From assembly GCF_001870465.1 (NCBI RefSeq), contig NZ_MDGK01000037.1:250501-314500 (forward strand): a stretch of 64,000 nt of DNA. The letters are read 5' to 3'. Below are positions 35,422 to 44,822 of this stretch, piece by piece; position 1 is the stretch's first letter; the number at the start of each line of letters is the position of its first letter. This stretch comes from Pseudomonas extremorientalis. Lineage in GTDB: Bacteria > Pseudomonadota > Gammaproteobacteria > Pseudomonadales > Pseudomonadaceae. The notes beneath the pieces are model-generated. The model made no database searches. It had not been told where the DNA came from and was given only the letters and a program-made list of their open reading frames with translations. A program made the translations under genes and the position numbers.

Positions 35422-36168
35422 ATGTGCCTGATTGTTTTTGCCTGGCGGCCGGGCCACGCCCAGCCGCTGATCGTCGCGGCCAACCGCGATGAGTTCTACG
35501 CCCGCCCCAGCCTGCCGCTGGCCCAGTGGCCGGATGCGCCACAGGTGTACGCCGGCCGTGACCAGGAAGCCGGTGGCACTTGGCTGGGCGTGAATGCCGA
35601 CGGGCGCTTCGCTGCCCTGACCAATATCCGTGATCCGCACCAACCGCCGGCCCGTAAGTCACGGGGGGAATTAGTGGCGCGGTTTCTCAACGGTTCGCTG
35701 CCGATTGACGAATATTTAGCCGATGTTAACGGCCGTTCGATTGAATATGCCGGATTCAATCTGCTGGTGGGCACGCGGGATGAGCTGTGGCATTACAACG
35801 CCAACCATACCGAGCCCACGCGCCTGAAGGCCGGGGTGTATGGGCTATCCAACGCGGGGCTGGATACGCCGTGGCCCAAGTTGCTCAAGGCCAGGGCGGC
35901 GTTGAGCGCGGTTCTGGATGATCCGCAACCAGAGGCGTTGCTGGATATTTTGAGTGACCCACGGACCGCGCCGTTTGCGGACTTGCCGGACACTGGGGTG
36001 GGGTTGGCGACGGAAAGCCTTTTATCCAGCGTGTTTATTGCCAGCCCGAGTTACGGGACGCGGGCGAGCACGGCATTGATCGTGAATGCCGACGGGACGC
36101 GGCGGATGGTGGAACGCAGTTTCGGGCCGCACGGTGGGCGGTTGGGCGAAGTCGAAATCAACCTATGA
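35422..36168 (+). CDS. NRDE family (TANGO2-like) protein
   Basis: A 248-residue cytoplasmic protein of the NRDE/TANGO2 family. It begins MCLIVFAW, with the conserved Cys2 exposed after Met removal, and carries the name-giving NRDE at residues 21-24, followed by RPSLPLAQWPD and GGTWLGVN. Homologues resemble Ntn-hydrolase folds, and the eukaryotic member is implicated in heme/lipid handling, but the bacterial function is unsettled. It is a single gene, convergent with ptsP 18 bp away; the short gap holds a REP remnant (CCCTCCCACATTTT). Confidence 0.87.
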   Translation: MCLIVFAWRPGHAQPLIVAANRDEFYARPSLPLAQWPDAPQVYAGRDQEAGGTWLGVNADGRFAALTNIRDPHQPPARKSRGELVARFLNGSLPIDEYLADVNGRSIEYAGFNLLVGTRDELWHYNANHTEPTRLKAGVYGLSNAGLDTPWPKLLKARAALSAVLDDPQPEALLDILSDPRTAPFADLPDTGVGLATESLLSSVFIASPSYGTRASTALIVNADGTRRMVERSFGPHGGRLGEVEINL

Positions 36169-36186
36169 CCCCACCCTCCCACATTT

Positions 36187-38466
36187 TCAAAGGTTTTTGG
36201 CAGAGGCCGGGTTGATCATCCGCGTCAGTCCCAGGTTTTTCAGGGCTAACTGCAACGAGCTGTGGATAACTTGCGGGTTGTCGATGGTCATCAACTTCGC
36301 CAGCAGCTCCTTGGCCATGCTCAGCTCCACCTGGCGCAGCATCCACTTCACCTTCGGCAAGTTGGTGGCGTTCATCGACAGGCTGTCAAAGCCCATCGCC
36401 ATCAACAGCACCGCCGCCGCCGGGTCACCAGCCATTTCGCCGCAGATGCTCACCGGCTTGCCTTCGGCATGGGCGTCGCGTACCACATGTTGCAGGGCTT
36501 GCAGCACCGCCGGGTGCAGGTAGTCGTAGAGGTCGGCCACCCGTGGGTTGTTACGGTCCACAGCCAGCAGGTATTGAGTCAGGTCGTTGGACCCCACTGA
36601 CAGGAAGTCCACCTGCCGCGCCAGTTCCTTGGCCTGGTACACCGCCGCCGGAATCTCGATCATCACGCCAATCGGCGGCATCGGTACGTCGGCGCCTTCG
36701 TCGCGTACTTCGCCCCAGGCGCGGTGGATCAGGTGCAGCGCCTCTTCCAGCTCATGGGTGCCGGAGATCATGGGCAGCAAGATGCGCAGGTTGTTCAGGC
36801 CTTCGCTGGCCTTGAGCATGGCGCGGGTCTGAACCAGGAAGATTTCCGGGTGATCGAGGGTGACGCGAATGCCGCGCCAGCCGAGGAACGGGTTGTCCTC
36901 TTTGATCGGGAAATACGACAGTGACTTGTCGCCGCCGATGTCCAGGCTGCGCATGGTCACCGGCAACGGATGGAAGGCCTGCAGTTGCTCGCGATAGATC
37001 GCCAGTTGCTCCTTCTCACTCGGGAAACGCTGGTTGATCATGAACGGCACTTCGGTGCGGTAAAGCCCCACCCCTTCGGCGCCACGCTGTTGCGCACGGG
37101 CCACGTCGGCGAGCAGGCCGGTATTCACCAGCAGCGGCACACGGTGACCATCGGTGGTCACGCATGGCAACTCGCGCAATGAATCGAGGCCCAGCGCCAG
37201 TTGCTTCTCTTCCTCGACCACTTCGGCGTATTGCTTGCGCAGCACTTCGCTGGGGTTGGTGAAGACTTCGCCGCGATGGCCATCGACAATCATGTCGATA
37301 CCATCCACCTTGGAATACGGCAGGTCCACCAGGCCCATCACCGTCGGGATGCCCATGGCCCGAGCCAGGATCGCGACGTGGGAGTTACCCGAGCCGAGTA
37401 CCGACACCAGGCCGACCAGTTTGCCTTCCGGCACTTCGCCAAGCATCGTCGCGGTCAGCTCTTCGCTGATCAGGATGGTGTTGTCGGGGTAGACCAGGTT
37501 GGTGGTGCGATCTTCCTGCAGGTACGCCAGCAGACGGCGACCGAGGTCGCGCACATCCGAGGCCCGTTCGCGCAGGTAGGCGTCGTCCATCAGTTCGAAA
37601 CGGTTGACGTGATCGGTGACCACCTGGCGCAGCGCACCCTGGGCCCACTGGCCGGTCTTGATCACGGTCTTGACTTCATTACCCAGCGACGCGTCGTCAA
37701 GCATCATCTGGTACACGTCGAACAGCGCGCGCTCTTCGGGGCGCAGTTGGGTGGCCAGCTTGGTCGACAGGTTGCGCATGTCGGCGCGAACGCCTTCCAG
37801 GGCGGTCTTGAACAGTTTGATTTCAGCGTCGATGTCGGTGACGACCTTGTCCGGCACCACGTCCAGATCCGCCGGCGGCAGCATGACCACCGCCGTACCA
37901 ACCGCAGCGCCTGGCGAACCGGGTACACCAACGAACTTGGCTTCCTGGATACCCTTGCCTTCGCGCCCCAGGCCGCGAATCGAGCCAGTGGCCTCGGCGT
38001 GAGCGATAACCCCGGCGAGCTGCGCGCTCATGGTCACGAGGAAGGCTTCTTCACCTTCGTCGAACTGACGGCGCTCTTTCTGCTGGATGACCAACACGCC
38101 GACGACGCGGCGGTGGTGAATGATCGGTGCCCCAAGGAACGAGGCGTAACGCTCTTCACCGGTTTCGGCAAAGTAGCGATAACGCGGGTGATCGGCCGCG
38201 TTTTCAAGGTTCAGGGGTTCTTCACGCGTCCCCACCAGGCCCACCAGACCTTCATTGGGCGCCATGCTGACCTTGCCGATGGAGCGCTTGTTCAAGCCCT
38301 CCGTGGCCATCAGCACAAAACGGTTGGTCTCGGGGTCCAGCAGGTAAACCGAGCAGACCTGGCTGCCCATGGCTTCCTTGACGCGCAACACAATAATCCC
38401 CAACGCCGCCTTGAGATCCTTGGCGGAGTTAACTTCCTGGACGATCTTGCGCAGCGTATTGAGCAT
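36187..38466 (-). CDS. ptsP: Phosphoenolpyruvate-protein phosphotransferase PtsP (EI-Ntr)
   Basis: A 759-residue first enzyme of the nitrogen phosphotransferase system, passing phosphate from PEP to NPr. The N-terminal GAF domain (about residues 1-150) is typical of EI-Ntr. A PEP-utilisers N-domain follows, then the phospho-His swivel domain (GSGNSHVAILARAMGIPTVMG) and the C-terminal PEP-binding barrel (SVGSNDLTQYLLAVDRNN, SICGEMAGDP). Length equals the P. aeruginosa homologue. The gene follows rppH by 22 bp on the same strand, so they form an operon. In Pseudomonas this pathway affects nitrogen, potassium and storage polymer metabolism. Confidence 0.96.
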   Translation of the reverse strand: MLNTLRKIVQEVNSAKDLKAALGIIVLRVKEAMGSQVCSVYLLDPETNRFVLMATEGLNKRSIGKVSMAPNEGLVGLVGTREEPLNLENAADHPRYRYFAETGEERYASFLGAPIIHHRRVVGVLVIQQKERRQFDEGEEAFLVTMSAQLAGVIAHAEATGSIRGLGREGKGIQEAKFVGVPGSPGAAVGTAVVMLPPADLDVVPDKVVTDIDAEIKLFKTALEGVRADMRNLSTKLATQLRPEERALFDVYQMMLDDASLGNEVKTVIKTGQWAQGALRQVVTDHVNRFELMDDAYLRERASDVRDLGRRLLAYLQEDRTTNLVYPDNTILISEELTATMLGEVPEGKLVGLVSVLGSGNSHVAILARAMGIPTVMGLVDLPYSKVDGIDMIVDGHRGEVFTNPSEVLRKQYAEVVEEEKQLALGLDSLRELPCVTTDGHRVPLLVNTGLLADVARAQQRGAEGVGLYRTEVPFMINQRFPSEKEQLAIYREQLQAFHPLPVTMRSLDIGGDKSLSYFPIKEDNPFLGWRGIRVTLDHPEIFLVQTRAMLKASEGLNNLRILLPMISGTHELEEALHLIHRAWGEVRDEGADVPMPPIGVMIEIPAAVYQAKELARQVDFLSVGSNDLTQYLLAVDRNNPRVADLYDYLHPAVLQALQHVVRDAHAEGKPVSICGEMAGDPAAAVLLMAMGFDSLSMNATNLPKVKWMLRQVELSMAKELLAKLMTIDNPQVIHSSLQLALKNLGLTRMINPASAKNL

Positions 38467-38488
38467 GGCTCGGGGTCGAACTCCGTCG

Positions 38489-38968
38489 TCAGTCGCGCGC
38501 TAAAAGGCGCGGGGCAAGCTCTTTGAGCGCGCGACGATAAACCTCGCGCTTGAATGTCACCACCTGGCCCAACGGATACCAATAGCTGACCCAGCGCCAG
38601 CCATCGAACTCCGGTTTACCGGTCAAATCCATCCGCACCCGCTGCTCGTTGGAGATCAGGCGCAGGAGAAACCATTTCTGCTTCTGGCCGATACACAGCG
38701 GTTGGCTGTGGGTACGCACCAGGCGTTGCGGCAAACGATAGCGCAACCAGCCACGGGTACAGGCCAGAATCTGCACATCTTCGCGCTCAAGGCCGACTTC
38801 TTCGTTCAACTCGCGGTACAAGGCGTCTTCAGGGGTCTCGTCGGGGTTGATTCCACCTTGAGGAAACTGCCAGGCATCTTGGTTGATTCGGCGAGCCCAT
38901 AGCACCTGTCCGGCATCATTCGTAAGAATAATCCCGACATTAGGACGGAAACCATCGGGGTCGATCAC
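38489..38968 (-). CDS. rppH: RNA 5'-pyrophosphohydrolase
   Basis: A 159-residue Nudix hydrolase that removes pyrophosphate from the 5' end of transcripts and so triggers RNase E-dependent decay. The Nudix box [23 protein letters not shown] fits GX5EX7REUXEEXGU. The GTG start at 38968 ([15 protein letters not shown]) is chosen because homologues begin there and GAGG precedes it; the longer reading back to 39112 lies over the start region of the divergent HAD gene. It is cotranscribed with ptsP. Confidence 0.94.
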   Translation of the reverse strand: MIDPDGFRPNVGIILTNDAGQVLWARRINQDAWQFPQGGINPDETPEDALYRELNEEVGLEREDVQILACTRGWLRYRLPQRLVRTHSQPLCIGQKQKWFLLRLISNEQRVRMDLTGKPEFDGWRWVSYWYPLGQVVTFKREVYRRALKELAPRLLARD

Positions 38969-39111
38969 GGCAACAACCTCGCAAACGCATGTCGCCGCAT
39001 TGTTCCACAAAGGTTGATGAAGCGGCAACGAGGCTTCGTACCTTATGTGCACTCTTGTGAAAAGACCGTATTCTGGACGCCTTTTTACAGACTTTTCAGC
39101 GAGTAACTGCA

Positions 39112-39768
39112 ATGCGCCTGGCTTTATTCGACTTGGACAACACCCTTCTCGGCGGTGACAGCGATCACGCCTGGGGCGATTACCTCTGTGAACGCGGGAT
39201 TCTCGACCCGGTGGCCTACAAGGCCCGCAACGACGAGTTCTACCAGGATTACCTGGCCGGCAAGCTGGACAACGCCGCCTACCTGAACTTCTGCCTGGAG
39301 ATCCTCGGCCGCACCGAGATCACCCAGTTGAACGAATGGCACAACGACTATATGCGCGACTGCATCGAGCCGATCATGCTGCCGCTGGCCATTGAGCTGC
39401 TGGCCAAACACCGCGCCGCCGGTGACAAGTTGGTCATCATCACCGCCACCAACCGTTTCGTCACCGCGCCGATTGCCGCACGCCTGGGCGTTGAAACCTT
39501 GATCGCCACCGAGTGCGAGATGGAAAACGGCCGCTACACCGGGCGCAGCACCGATGTGCCGTGCTTCCGTGAAGGAAAGGTGACGCGCTTGAACCGCTGG
39601 CTGGAAGAAACCGGGTACAGCCTGGAAGACAGCTATTTCTATAGCGACTCGATGAACGACTTGCCGCTGCTGGAGAAAGTGACTCACCCGGTGGCGGTGG
39701 ATCCGGATCCGAACCTGCGGGCCGAGGCCGAGAAGCGCGGCTGGCCGGTGATCACGCTGCGCAGCTGA
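39112..39768 (+). CDS. HAD-IB family phosphatase (SerB-like)
   Basis: A 218-residue cytoplasmic HAD hydrolase of subfamily IB. Motif I is FDLDNTLL with Asp7 and Asp9, motif II lies in VIITATN, and motif III plus the metal-binding DSMNDLPLL are present. A small helical cap lies between. It resembles phosphoserine phosphatases and histidinol-phosphatase-like enzymes; the substrate is not fixed by sequence. It is divergent from rppH and followed by a REP pair. Confidence 0.88.
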   Translation: MRLALFDLDNTLLGGDSDHAWGDYLCERGILDPVAYKARNDEFYQDYLAGKLDNAAYLNFCLEILGRTEITQLNEWHNDYMRDCIEPIMLPLAIELLAKHRAAGDKLVIITATNRFVTAPIAARLGVETLIATECEMENGRYTGRSTDVPCFREGKVTRLNRWLEETGYSLEDSYFYSDSMNDLPLLEKVTHPVAVDPDPNLRAEAEKRGWPVITLRS

Positions 39769-39775
39769 TGAAGCC

Positions 39776-39848
39776 ATCGGGGGCAAGCCCCCTCCCACAC
39801 TTGATCGGGTTCACACGGCCAAAATGTGGGAGGGGGCTTGCCCCCGAT
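39776..39848. repeat. REP pair (REPIN)
   Basis: Inverted REP units at 39776-39799 and 39825-39848, starting 7 bp after the HAD gene stop and ending 22 bp before the convergent DUF2269 gene stop. Confidence 0.9.
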
Positions 39849-39870
39849 GCAGACGACTCGGTCCAAAGCC

Positions 39871-40284
39871 TTAAACCGGCTTGGCGCCCATCAGACCGGC
39901 AATCGCCACAAACCCCACCAGACTGACCACCGCCAGCACCAGCGTGAAGTTCAGGCTACCGCCCTCACCTTTGCGCAGGCGATTGAGCCGCGCCACCAGC
40001 CAGAACCAGGCCAGCGCCGCCACGGTATAGAGGATGCTGGAACCCAGGATCCAGGTCTGGCCCAGCGGCCAGCCAACCAGGTGCACCAGCCACCAGCCGG
40101 TAAACGGCATGCTGACCACGCACACGCCCATCAGCAACCAGACGAACGCCCACGGGCGCTGCACGGTCACCGCCGGGCCGGCGCTGCGTTTGCGCCAGGC
40201 CAGCAGCGCCAGGCCAAGGCCACTGAGCAGCAACACCACGGTGGCTGCCATGTGGATAACTTTCAGGGTGGTCAGGGTTTCCAT
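39871..40284 (-). CDS. DUF2269 family integral membrane protein
   Basis: A 137-residue inner-membrane protein with four predicted helices: residues about 7-27 (IHMAATVVLLLSGLGLALLAW), 45-65 (AFVWLLMGVCVVSMPFTGWWLV), 76-96 (TWILGSSILYTVAALAWFWLV) and 110-130 (TLVLAVVSLVGFVAIAGLMG). The helices and the conserved H11 and GWW match DUF2269. Function unknown. It lies downstream of ilvA on the same strand, 40 bp away, and could share its transcript. Confidence 0.85.
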   Translation of the reverse strand: METLTTLKVIHMAATVVLLLSGLGLALLAWRKRSAGPAVTVQRPWAFVWLLMGVCVVSMPFTGWWLVHLVGWPLGQTWILGSSILYTVAALAWFWLVARLNRLRKGEGGSLNFTLVLAVVSLVGFVAIAGLMGAKPV

Positions 40285-40324
40285 GTGTCGTTTTCCTTGA
40301 AGGCCGCCCCTTCAGCGTAGTCGC

Positions 40325-41839
40325 TCAACCGAGGAACAGTTTGTAGGCCGGGTTATCGCTTTCATCCCAGTACGGGTAGCCGATGGCTTCCAGGGCGGCC
40401 GGTACCAGGTGACGTTCATCCGCCGGCACTTGCAGGCCGGCGACCACACGGCCGTCTGCTGCGCCGTGGTTGCGATAGTGGAACATTGAGATGTTCCAGC
40501 GCCCGCCCAATTTGTTAAGAAAGTTGAACAACGCCCCCGGACGCTCCGGAAACTCGAAGCGCAACACCACTTCATCGCTGACCTTGGCCGCGTGCCCGCC
40601 CACCATGTGACGAATGTGCAACTTGGCCAGTTCGTTCTCGGTCAGGTCCAGCACCGGGAACCCCTGGTGGGTCAGGCTGGCGATCAGGGCACTGCGCGGA
40701 TCATTTTCCGGATGGGTCTGCACGCCGACAAAGATGTGCGCCTCGCTGCCGGAGTGGTAGCGGTAGTTGAATTCGGTGATCTGGCGTTTACCCACGGCCT
40801 CGCAGAACGCCTTGAAGCTGCCGGGCTTCTCAGGGATGGTCACGGCGATGATGGCTTCGCGGCCTTCACCCAGCTCGGCGCGTTCGGCCACGTGGCGCAG
40901 GCGGTCGAAGTTGACGTTGGCGCCGGAGTCGATGGCGACCAGAGTCTGTCCGGTGACGCCACGGGTCTCGACGTACTTCTTGATCCCGGCCACGCCCAAA
41001 GCCCCTGCCGGCTCGGTGATGGAACGGGTATCGTCGTAGATGTCCTTGATCGCCGCACAGATCTCGTCGGTGTTCACGGTGATCACTTCATCCACATAGT
41101 CCTTGCAGATGTCGAAGGTGTGCTGGCCGATCTGCGCCACCGCCACGCCATCGGCAAAGATGCCCACGGTCGGCAGCACAACGCGCTCGCCAGCAGCCAT
41201 GGCGGCTTGCAGGCAGTTGGAGTCGTCCGGCTCGACGCCGATGATCTTGATCTCGGGGCGCAGGTATTTCACGTACGCCGCAATACCGGCGATCAGCCCG
41301 CCGCCGCCCACCGGTACGAAAATCGCGTCCAGCGGCCCTGGATGCTGGCGCAGGATCTCCATCGCCACGGTGCCCTGCCCGGCAATGGTGTGCGGATCAT
41401 CGTAGGGGTGGATATACACGTAGCCTTTTTCGTCGACCAGTTTGAGCGAGTAGGCCAGGGCTTCCGGGAACGAATCGCCATGCAGCACCACTTTGCCGCC
41501 ACGGGAGCGCACGCCTTCGACCTTGATTTCAGGCGTGGTCTTGGGCATCACGATGGTGGCCTTGACCCCCAGCACCTTCGCCGCCAGGGCCAGGCCCTGG
41601 GCATGGTTGCCGGCCGACGCGGTGACCACGCCGCGCGCACGTTCTTCGGCGCTCAGTTGGGTCAGCTTGTTATAGGCGCCGCGAATCTTGAACGAGAACA
41701 CCGGTTGCAAGTCTTCACGCTTGAGCCAGACCTGGTTGCCCAGCCGCTCGGAGAGCTGACGGGCGGTCTGCAACGGGGTTTCTACGGCAACGTCGTAAAC
41801 GCGCGAGGTGAGGATCTTTTTGACGTACTGTTCAAGCAT
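40325..41839 (-). CDS. ilvA: Threonine ammonia-lyase, biosynthetic
   Basis: A 504-residue PLP enzyme deaminating threonine to 2-oxobutanoate, the first step to isoleucine. The PLP lysine lies in FSFKIRGAYNK, the glycine-rich phosphate loop in VPVGGGGLIAGIA, and two ACT-like regulatory domains occupy the C-terminal third (IIAVTIPEKPGSFKAFCEAVG and VLRFEFPERPGALFNFLNKLG). The two ACT domains indicate the isoleucine-inhibited biosynthetic form. It is divergent from rpiA over 137 bp. ilvD in the same window belongs to the same pathway but is unlinked. Confidence 0.96.
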   Translation of the reverse strand: MLEQYVKKILTSRVYDVAVETPLQTARQLSERLGNQVWLKREDLQPVFSFKIRGAYNKLTQLSAEERARGVVTASAGNHAQGLALAAKVLGVKATIVMPKTTPEIKVEGVRSRGGKVVLHGDSFPEALAYSLKLVDEKGYVYIHPYDDPHTIAGQGTVAMEILRQHPGPLDAIFVPVGGGGLIAGIAAYVKYLRPEIKIIGVEPDDSNCLQAAMAAGERVVLPTVGIFADGVAVAQIGQHTFDICKDYVDEVITVNTDEICAAIKDIYDDTRSITEPAGALGVAGIKKYVETRGVTGQTLVAIDSGANVNFDRLRHVAERAELGEGREAIIAVTIPEKPGSFKAFCEAVGKRQITEFNYRYHSGSEAHIFVGVQTHPENDPRSALIASLTHQGFPVLDLTENELAKLHIRHMVGGHAAKVSDEVVLRFEFPERPGALFNFLNKLGGRWNISMFHYRNHGAADGRVVAGLQVPADERHLVPAALEAIGYPYWDESDNPAYKLFLG

Positions 41840-41976
41840 CGGCGGATATCACTGGGCGGGTTGGGCAGGGCCAAGGAGTCTAACCCAGCGTTTGGGCGGG
41901 CGACCACACGAATCCAGAGGTTTTGTTGGGTTATACTCGCGCCCCTCGATAACTCCCCGCCCGTTCCGGAGCCCGC

Positions 41977-42651
41977 ATGACCCAGGATCAACTCAAACAG
42001 GCAGTGGCCCAGGCCGCCGTCGATTTAATCCTTCCTAAACTCGACGACAAGAGCATCGTCGGTGTCGGCACCGGCTCCACCGCCAACTGCTTTATCGATG
42101 CACTGGCCCAGCACAAGGGCGCATTCGATGGCGCCGTGGCCAGCTCCGAAGCCACCGCCGCACGCCTCAAGGGCCACGGCATTCCGGTGTACGAGCTCAA
42201 CACCGTGAGCGACCTGGAGTTCTACATCGACGGCGCCGATGAAAGCGACGAACACCTGAACCTGATCAAGGGCGGCGGCGCAGCCCTGACCCGCGAGAAG
42301 ATCGTCGCGGCCGTGGCCAAGACCTTCATCTGCATCGCCGACGCCAGCAAGCTGGTGCCGGTGCTCGGTGCCTTCCCGTTACCAGTGGAAGTGATCCCGA
42401 TGGCCCGCAGCCACGTGGCCCGCGAGCTGGTGAAGCTGGGCGGCGACCCGGTGTACCGTGAGGGCGTGCTGACCGACAACGGCAACATTATCCTCGACGT
42501 GTTCAACATGCAGATCACCAATCCGGTGGAGCTTGAAACGCAGATCAACGCGATTGTCGGCGTGGTCACCAACGGCCTGTTCGCGGCGCGTCCGGCCGAT
42601 GTGCTGCTGCTGGGCACCGCCGAAGGCGTCAAAACCCTCAAGGCTTCTTGA
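41977..42651 (+). CDS. rpiA: Ribose-5-phosphate isomerase A
   Basis: A 224-residue pentose-phosphate enzyme interconverting ribose-5-phosphate and ribulose-5-phosphate. It has the phosphate-binding [16 protein letters not shown], the catalytic DGADE and [14 protein letters not shown], and the C-terminal [19 protein letters not shown]. Length is typical. It overlaps the convergent SdiA-type gene by 14 nt at the 3' ends. Confidence 0.97.
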   Translation: MTQDQLKQAVAQAAVDLILPKLDDKSIVGVGTGSTANCFIDALAQHKGAFDGAVASSEATAARLKGHGIPVYELNTVSDLEFYIDGADESDEHLNLIKGGGAALTREKIVAAVAKTFICIADASKLVPVLGAFPLPVEVIPMARSHVARELVKLGGDPVYREGVLTDNGNIILDVFNMQITNPVELETQINAIVGVVTNGLFAARPADVLLLGTAEGVKTLKAS

Positions 42652-43546
42652 AGACGTAGAACAGGTTCGGCTCGCTGACGAGGTACAGCGCGCCCTCGTC
42701 ATCCATGGCGATGCCTTCGGCCTGCGGCACTCGCTTCGTCAGGCCATGACGTCCGTTGAGCAGTGACAGACTGCTCAACGGGCGACCGTCGATATCCAGT
42801 TCCAGCACCAGAAACGACTCATCCGACAGCGCCAGCAGATGGCCGCTGCGCTCATCGTATTGCAGGCTCGACAGGTCACGCACAAACAACCCGGCATCGC
42901 GCTTGGGGTTATTGATCACGTGTACCGAGTAGGTTTTTTCCGGTTTGAAATGCGGGAAGCCATGCACCTCATAGATCAGCATCGGGTCGCGCTCCTTGGC
43001 CACGAACAGGCGCTTGCCCACCGAGTCGTAGGCCAGGCCTTCAAAGCCCTTGTTGCCACCGACGTGCAGGCCCAGGGTCATCTGCTCCGCGTCAGCGGCG
43101 TCGAGGAATTGGGTGTCATCGTCCACATGCACCTTGATCAGCCGCTGCTGGCGCTCATCGCTGATGACATAGATGTTGTCGCTGATGAACTCCACGGCTT
43201 CGGCATCGCCGAACCCGATCAAGGGGATGCGCCGCAAGATCTTGCCTTCCAGGGACAACTCGATCAGCTCGGCGTTTTTATTGGTGACGGTGAACAGGCT
43301 TTTGCGCACCGGGTCGTAGGTCAGGGCCGAGACATCGTCGTCGAGCCCCTCAATGGCCTGGGCTTCCAGCGTGACGCGGTAGTCCGCCAGCCCGATGGAG
43401 TGTTCGTCCGCTGGCTGGCGCCATACCTGCCAATTGAACCAGGCACGTTCGAACAGGCGAAAATGCTGCGCAACGGCCCCGGCGCTGACCAGGGCGATCA
43501 GCGCAAGCATGATGAACAGGGGTTTGGGGCGGGCTAGTCGTTGCAT
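42638..43546 (-). CDS. SdiA-regulated family beta-propeller protein, copy 1
   Basis: A protein of about 302 residues in the SdiA-regulated (YjiK-like) family. An N-terminal membrane anchor ([20 protein letters not shown]) precedes a periplasmic six-bladed-propeller-like domain with repeated blades ([45 protein letters not shown]) ending [24 protein letters not shown]. Biological role unknown. The start is uncertain: ATG at 43546 is preceded by a run of nine C with no visible ribosome site; a TTG at 43567 would put that run inside the coding region. It is paralogous to the next gene. Confidence 0.8.
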   Translation of the reverse strand: MQRLARPKPLFIMLALIALVSAGAVAQHFRLFERAWFNWQVWRQPADEHSIGLADYRVTLEAQAIEGLDDDVSALTYDPVRKSLFTVTNKNAELIELSLEGKILRRIPLIGFGDAEAVEFISDNIYVISDERQQRLIKVHVDDDTQFLDAADAEQMTLGLHVGGNKGFEGLAYDSVGKRLFVAKERDPMLIYEVHGFPHFKPEKTYSVHVINNPKRDAGLFVRDLSSLQYDERSGHLLALSDESFLVLELDIDGRPLSSLSLLNGRHGLTKRVPQAEGIAMDDEGALYLVSEPNLFYVFKKP

Positions 43547-43547
43547 C

Positions 43548-43556
43548 GGGGGGGGG
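43548..43556. other. Nine-base G/C homopolymer at a gene start
   Basis: A run of nine G on the plus strand (nine C in the mRNA sense of the SdiA-type gene) immediately upstream of the ATG at 43546 and inside the reading frame if translation starts at the TTG at 43567. Runs of this length slip readily during replication. Confidence 0.85.
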
Positions 43557-43668
43557 CTCAAATTCAAAAGTGGCGAATGAATATCACGCCCGTCTGAATT
43601 TAAACTTAAACACGCCCGGATGTCTGGCAGATGCCGCTCACAGAGACATATCTGACGTAATCGGTGTG

Positions 43669-44595
43669 CTATTTCTGCTTTTCGAATCGGTAGAACAGGT
43701 TTGGCTCACTGACGATGTACAGCGTGCCCTCCTCGTCCATGGTCACCCCTTCGGCACGGGGAATGGTGTGCTTGAGGCCGTTGAAACCGCCGAGCAGGGT
43801 CATGAAGCTGACTTGCTGGCCCTTCTCGTCCAGCTCCAGCAACAGATGGGAGTCGGCCGACAGCACCAGCAAATGCCCGGTACGCGGGTCGACGGACAGG
43901 GCCGAGAGGTTGCGCATGTCCAGTTCTTTGCTCGCCAGCGTGTGTTTATCGCCCGCCAGGGTCGGGCCGCCGTCGCTTTTCCAGGTAAACAGCGCGGGCG
44001 GGCGCTCTTCGCCAAGGATCAACTGCTGGTTACGCTTGTCCCAGGTGATGGCTTCGAAGGCCTTGTTCTGGTCCTTGGACGGGCCGAGGTCATAGCTGGT
44101 GAAGTCGGCCTTGTTCAGTTGGGTGGTGCTCGCATCGACCTTGACGATGGTCAGGGTGTGCTGGCGCTCGTCGACCACTGCCAACAGGCCATTCTCCATC
44201 ACGGTCACGCCTTCCGGGTTGTCCCAGCCGTTGAGCGGCATCTTGCGCAATACATCGCCTTGCAGGCTCAACTCGGCCAGGAACGGGTTTTTGCCCATCA
44301 CGGAAAACAGGGTTTTGGTCTGTGGGTTGTAGGCAACGTCTGACGCTTCGTCCTTCTCCATCCCCGGCAAGAGCTTGCCATCAATGACCGCATGGTAGTC
44401 CGGCAGCCATACACTCTGCTGGCGTTCAGCCGGCGTCTCAAAGCGCTCCAGCACCCACAACACACCGCGATCATCCCAGTGCAGGGCCCAGGCCACGCCA
44501 TACAGGATCACCCCTGTCAGCAACAGCCAGGAATACCAGCGCATGGCAAAACGAGAACGCGGCTTGGGTGAAGCGGAGGGCAGGGACACGGCCAT
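43669..44595 (-). CDS. SdiA-regulated family beta-propeller protein, copy 2
   Basis: A 308-residue paralogue of the gene downstream. It has an N-terminal anchor (MRWYSWLLLTGVILYGVAWAL, about residues 18-38), then the same propeller layout: EASDVAYNPQTKTLFSVMGKNPFLAELSLQGDVLRKMPL, NKAFEAITWDKRNQQLILGEERPP, and the family ending [26 protein letters not shown]. The start at 44595 (MAVSLPSASP) is a compromise: only a weak GGAA precedes it, and 44643 or 44544 are alternatives. Tandem duplication with the neighbouring copy is evident from the matching blades and ends. Function unknown. Confidence 0.8.
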   Translation of the reverse strand: MAVSLPSASPKPRSRFAMRWYSWLLLTGVILYGVAWALHWDDRGVLWVLERFETPAERQQSVWLPDYHAVIDGKLLPGMEKDEASDVAYNPQTKTLFSVMGKNPFLAELSLQGDVLRKMPLNGWDNPEGVTVMENGLLAVVDERQHTLTIVKVDASTTQLNKADFTSYDLGPSKDQNKAFEAITWDKRNQQLILGEERPPALFTWKSDGGPTLAGDKHTLASKELDMRNLSALSVDPRTGHLLVLSADSHLLLELDEKGQQVSFMTLLGGFNGLKHTIPRAEGVTMDEEGTLYIVSEPNLFYRFEKQK

Positions 44596-44709
44596 TGGGC
44601 GCTTTTTCCGGAAAGTCAGCGTTAGGTGATAGCACAGGAACAACGGGCCTGCGCGAACGAGGCTGAGGATTATCCGGATGGCGTGTGAAAAAAATGCAAA
44701 AGCCTGGGA

Positions 44710-44798
44710 TGTGGGAGGGGGCTTGCCCCCGATTGCTGAGTGTCAGGCAACAGATGTTTGACTGATAAACCGCCATCGGGGGCAAGCCACCTCCCACA
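44710..44798. repeat. REP pair (REPIN), right unit diverged
   Basis: Units at 44710-44733 and 44775-44798; the right one reads GCCACCTCCCACA instead of GCCCCCTCCCACA. It lies between the FAH-family gene stop and the SdiA-type gene start in a 227-bp gap with no other recognised site. Confidence 0.88.
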
Positions 44799-44822
44799 AT
44801 TTTGACCGCGTTTTGTCTGTGC

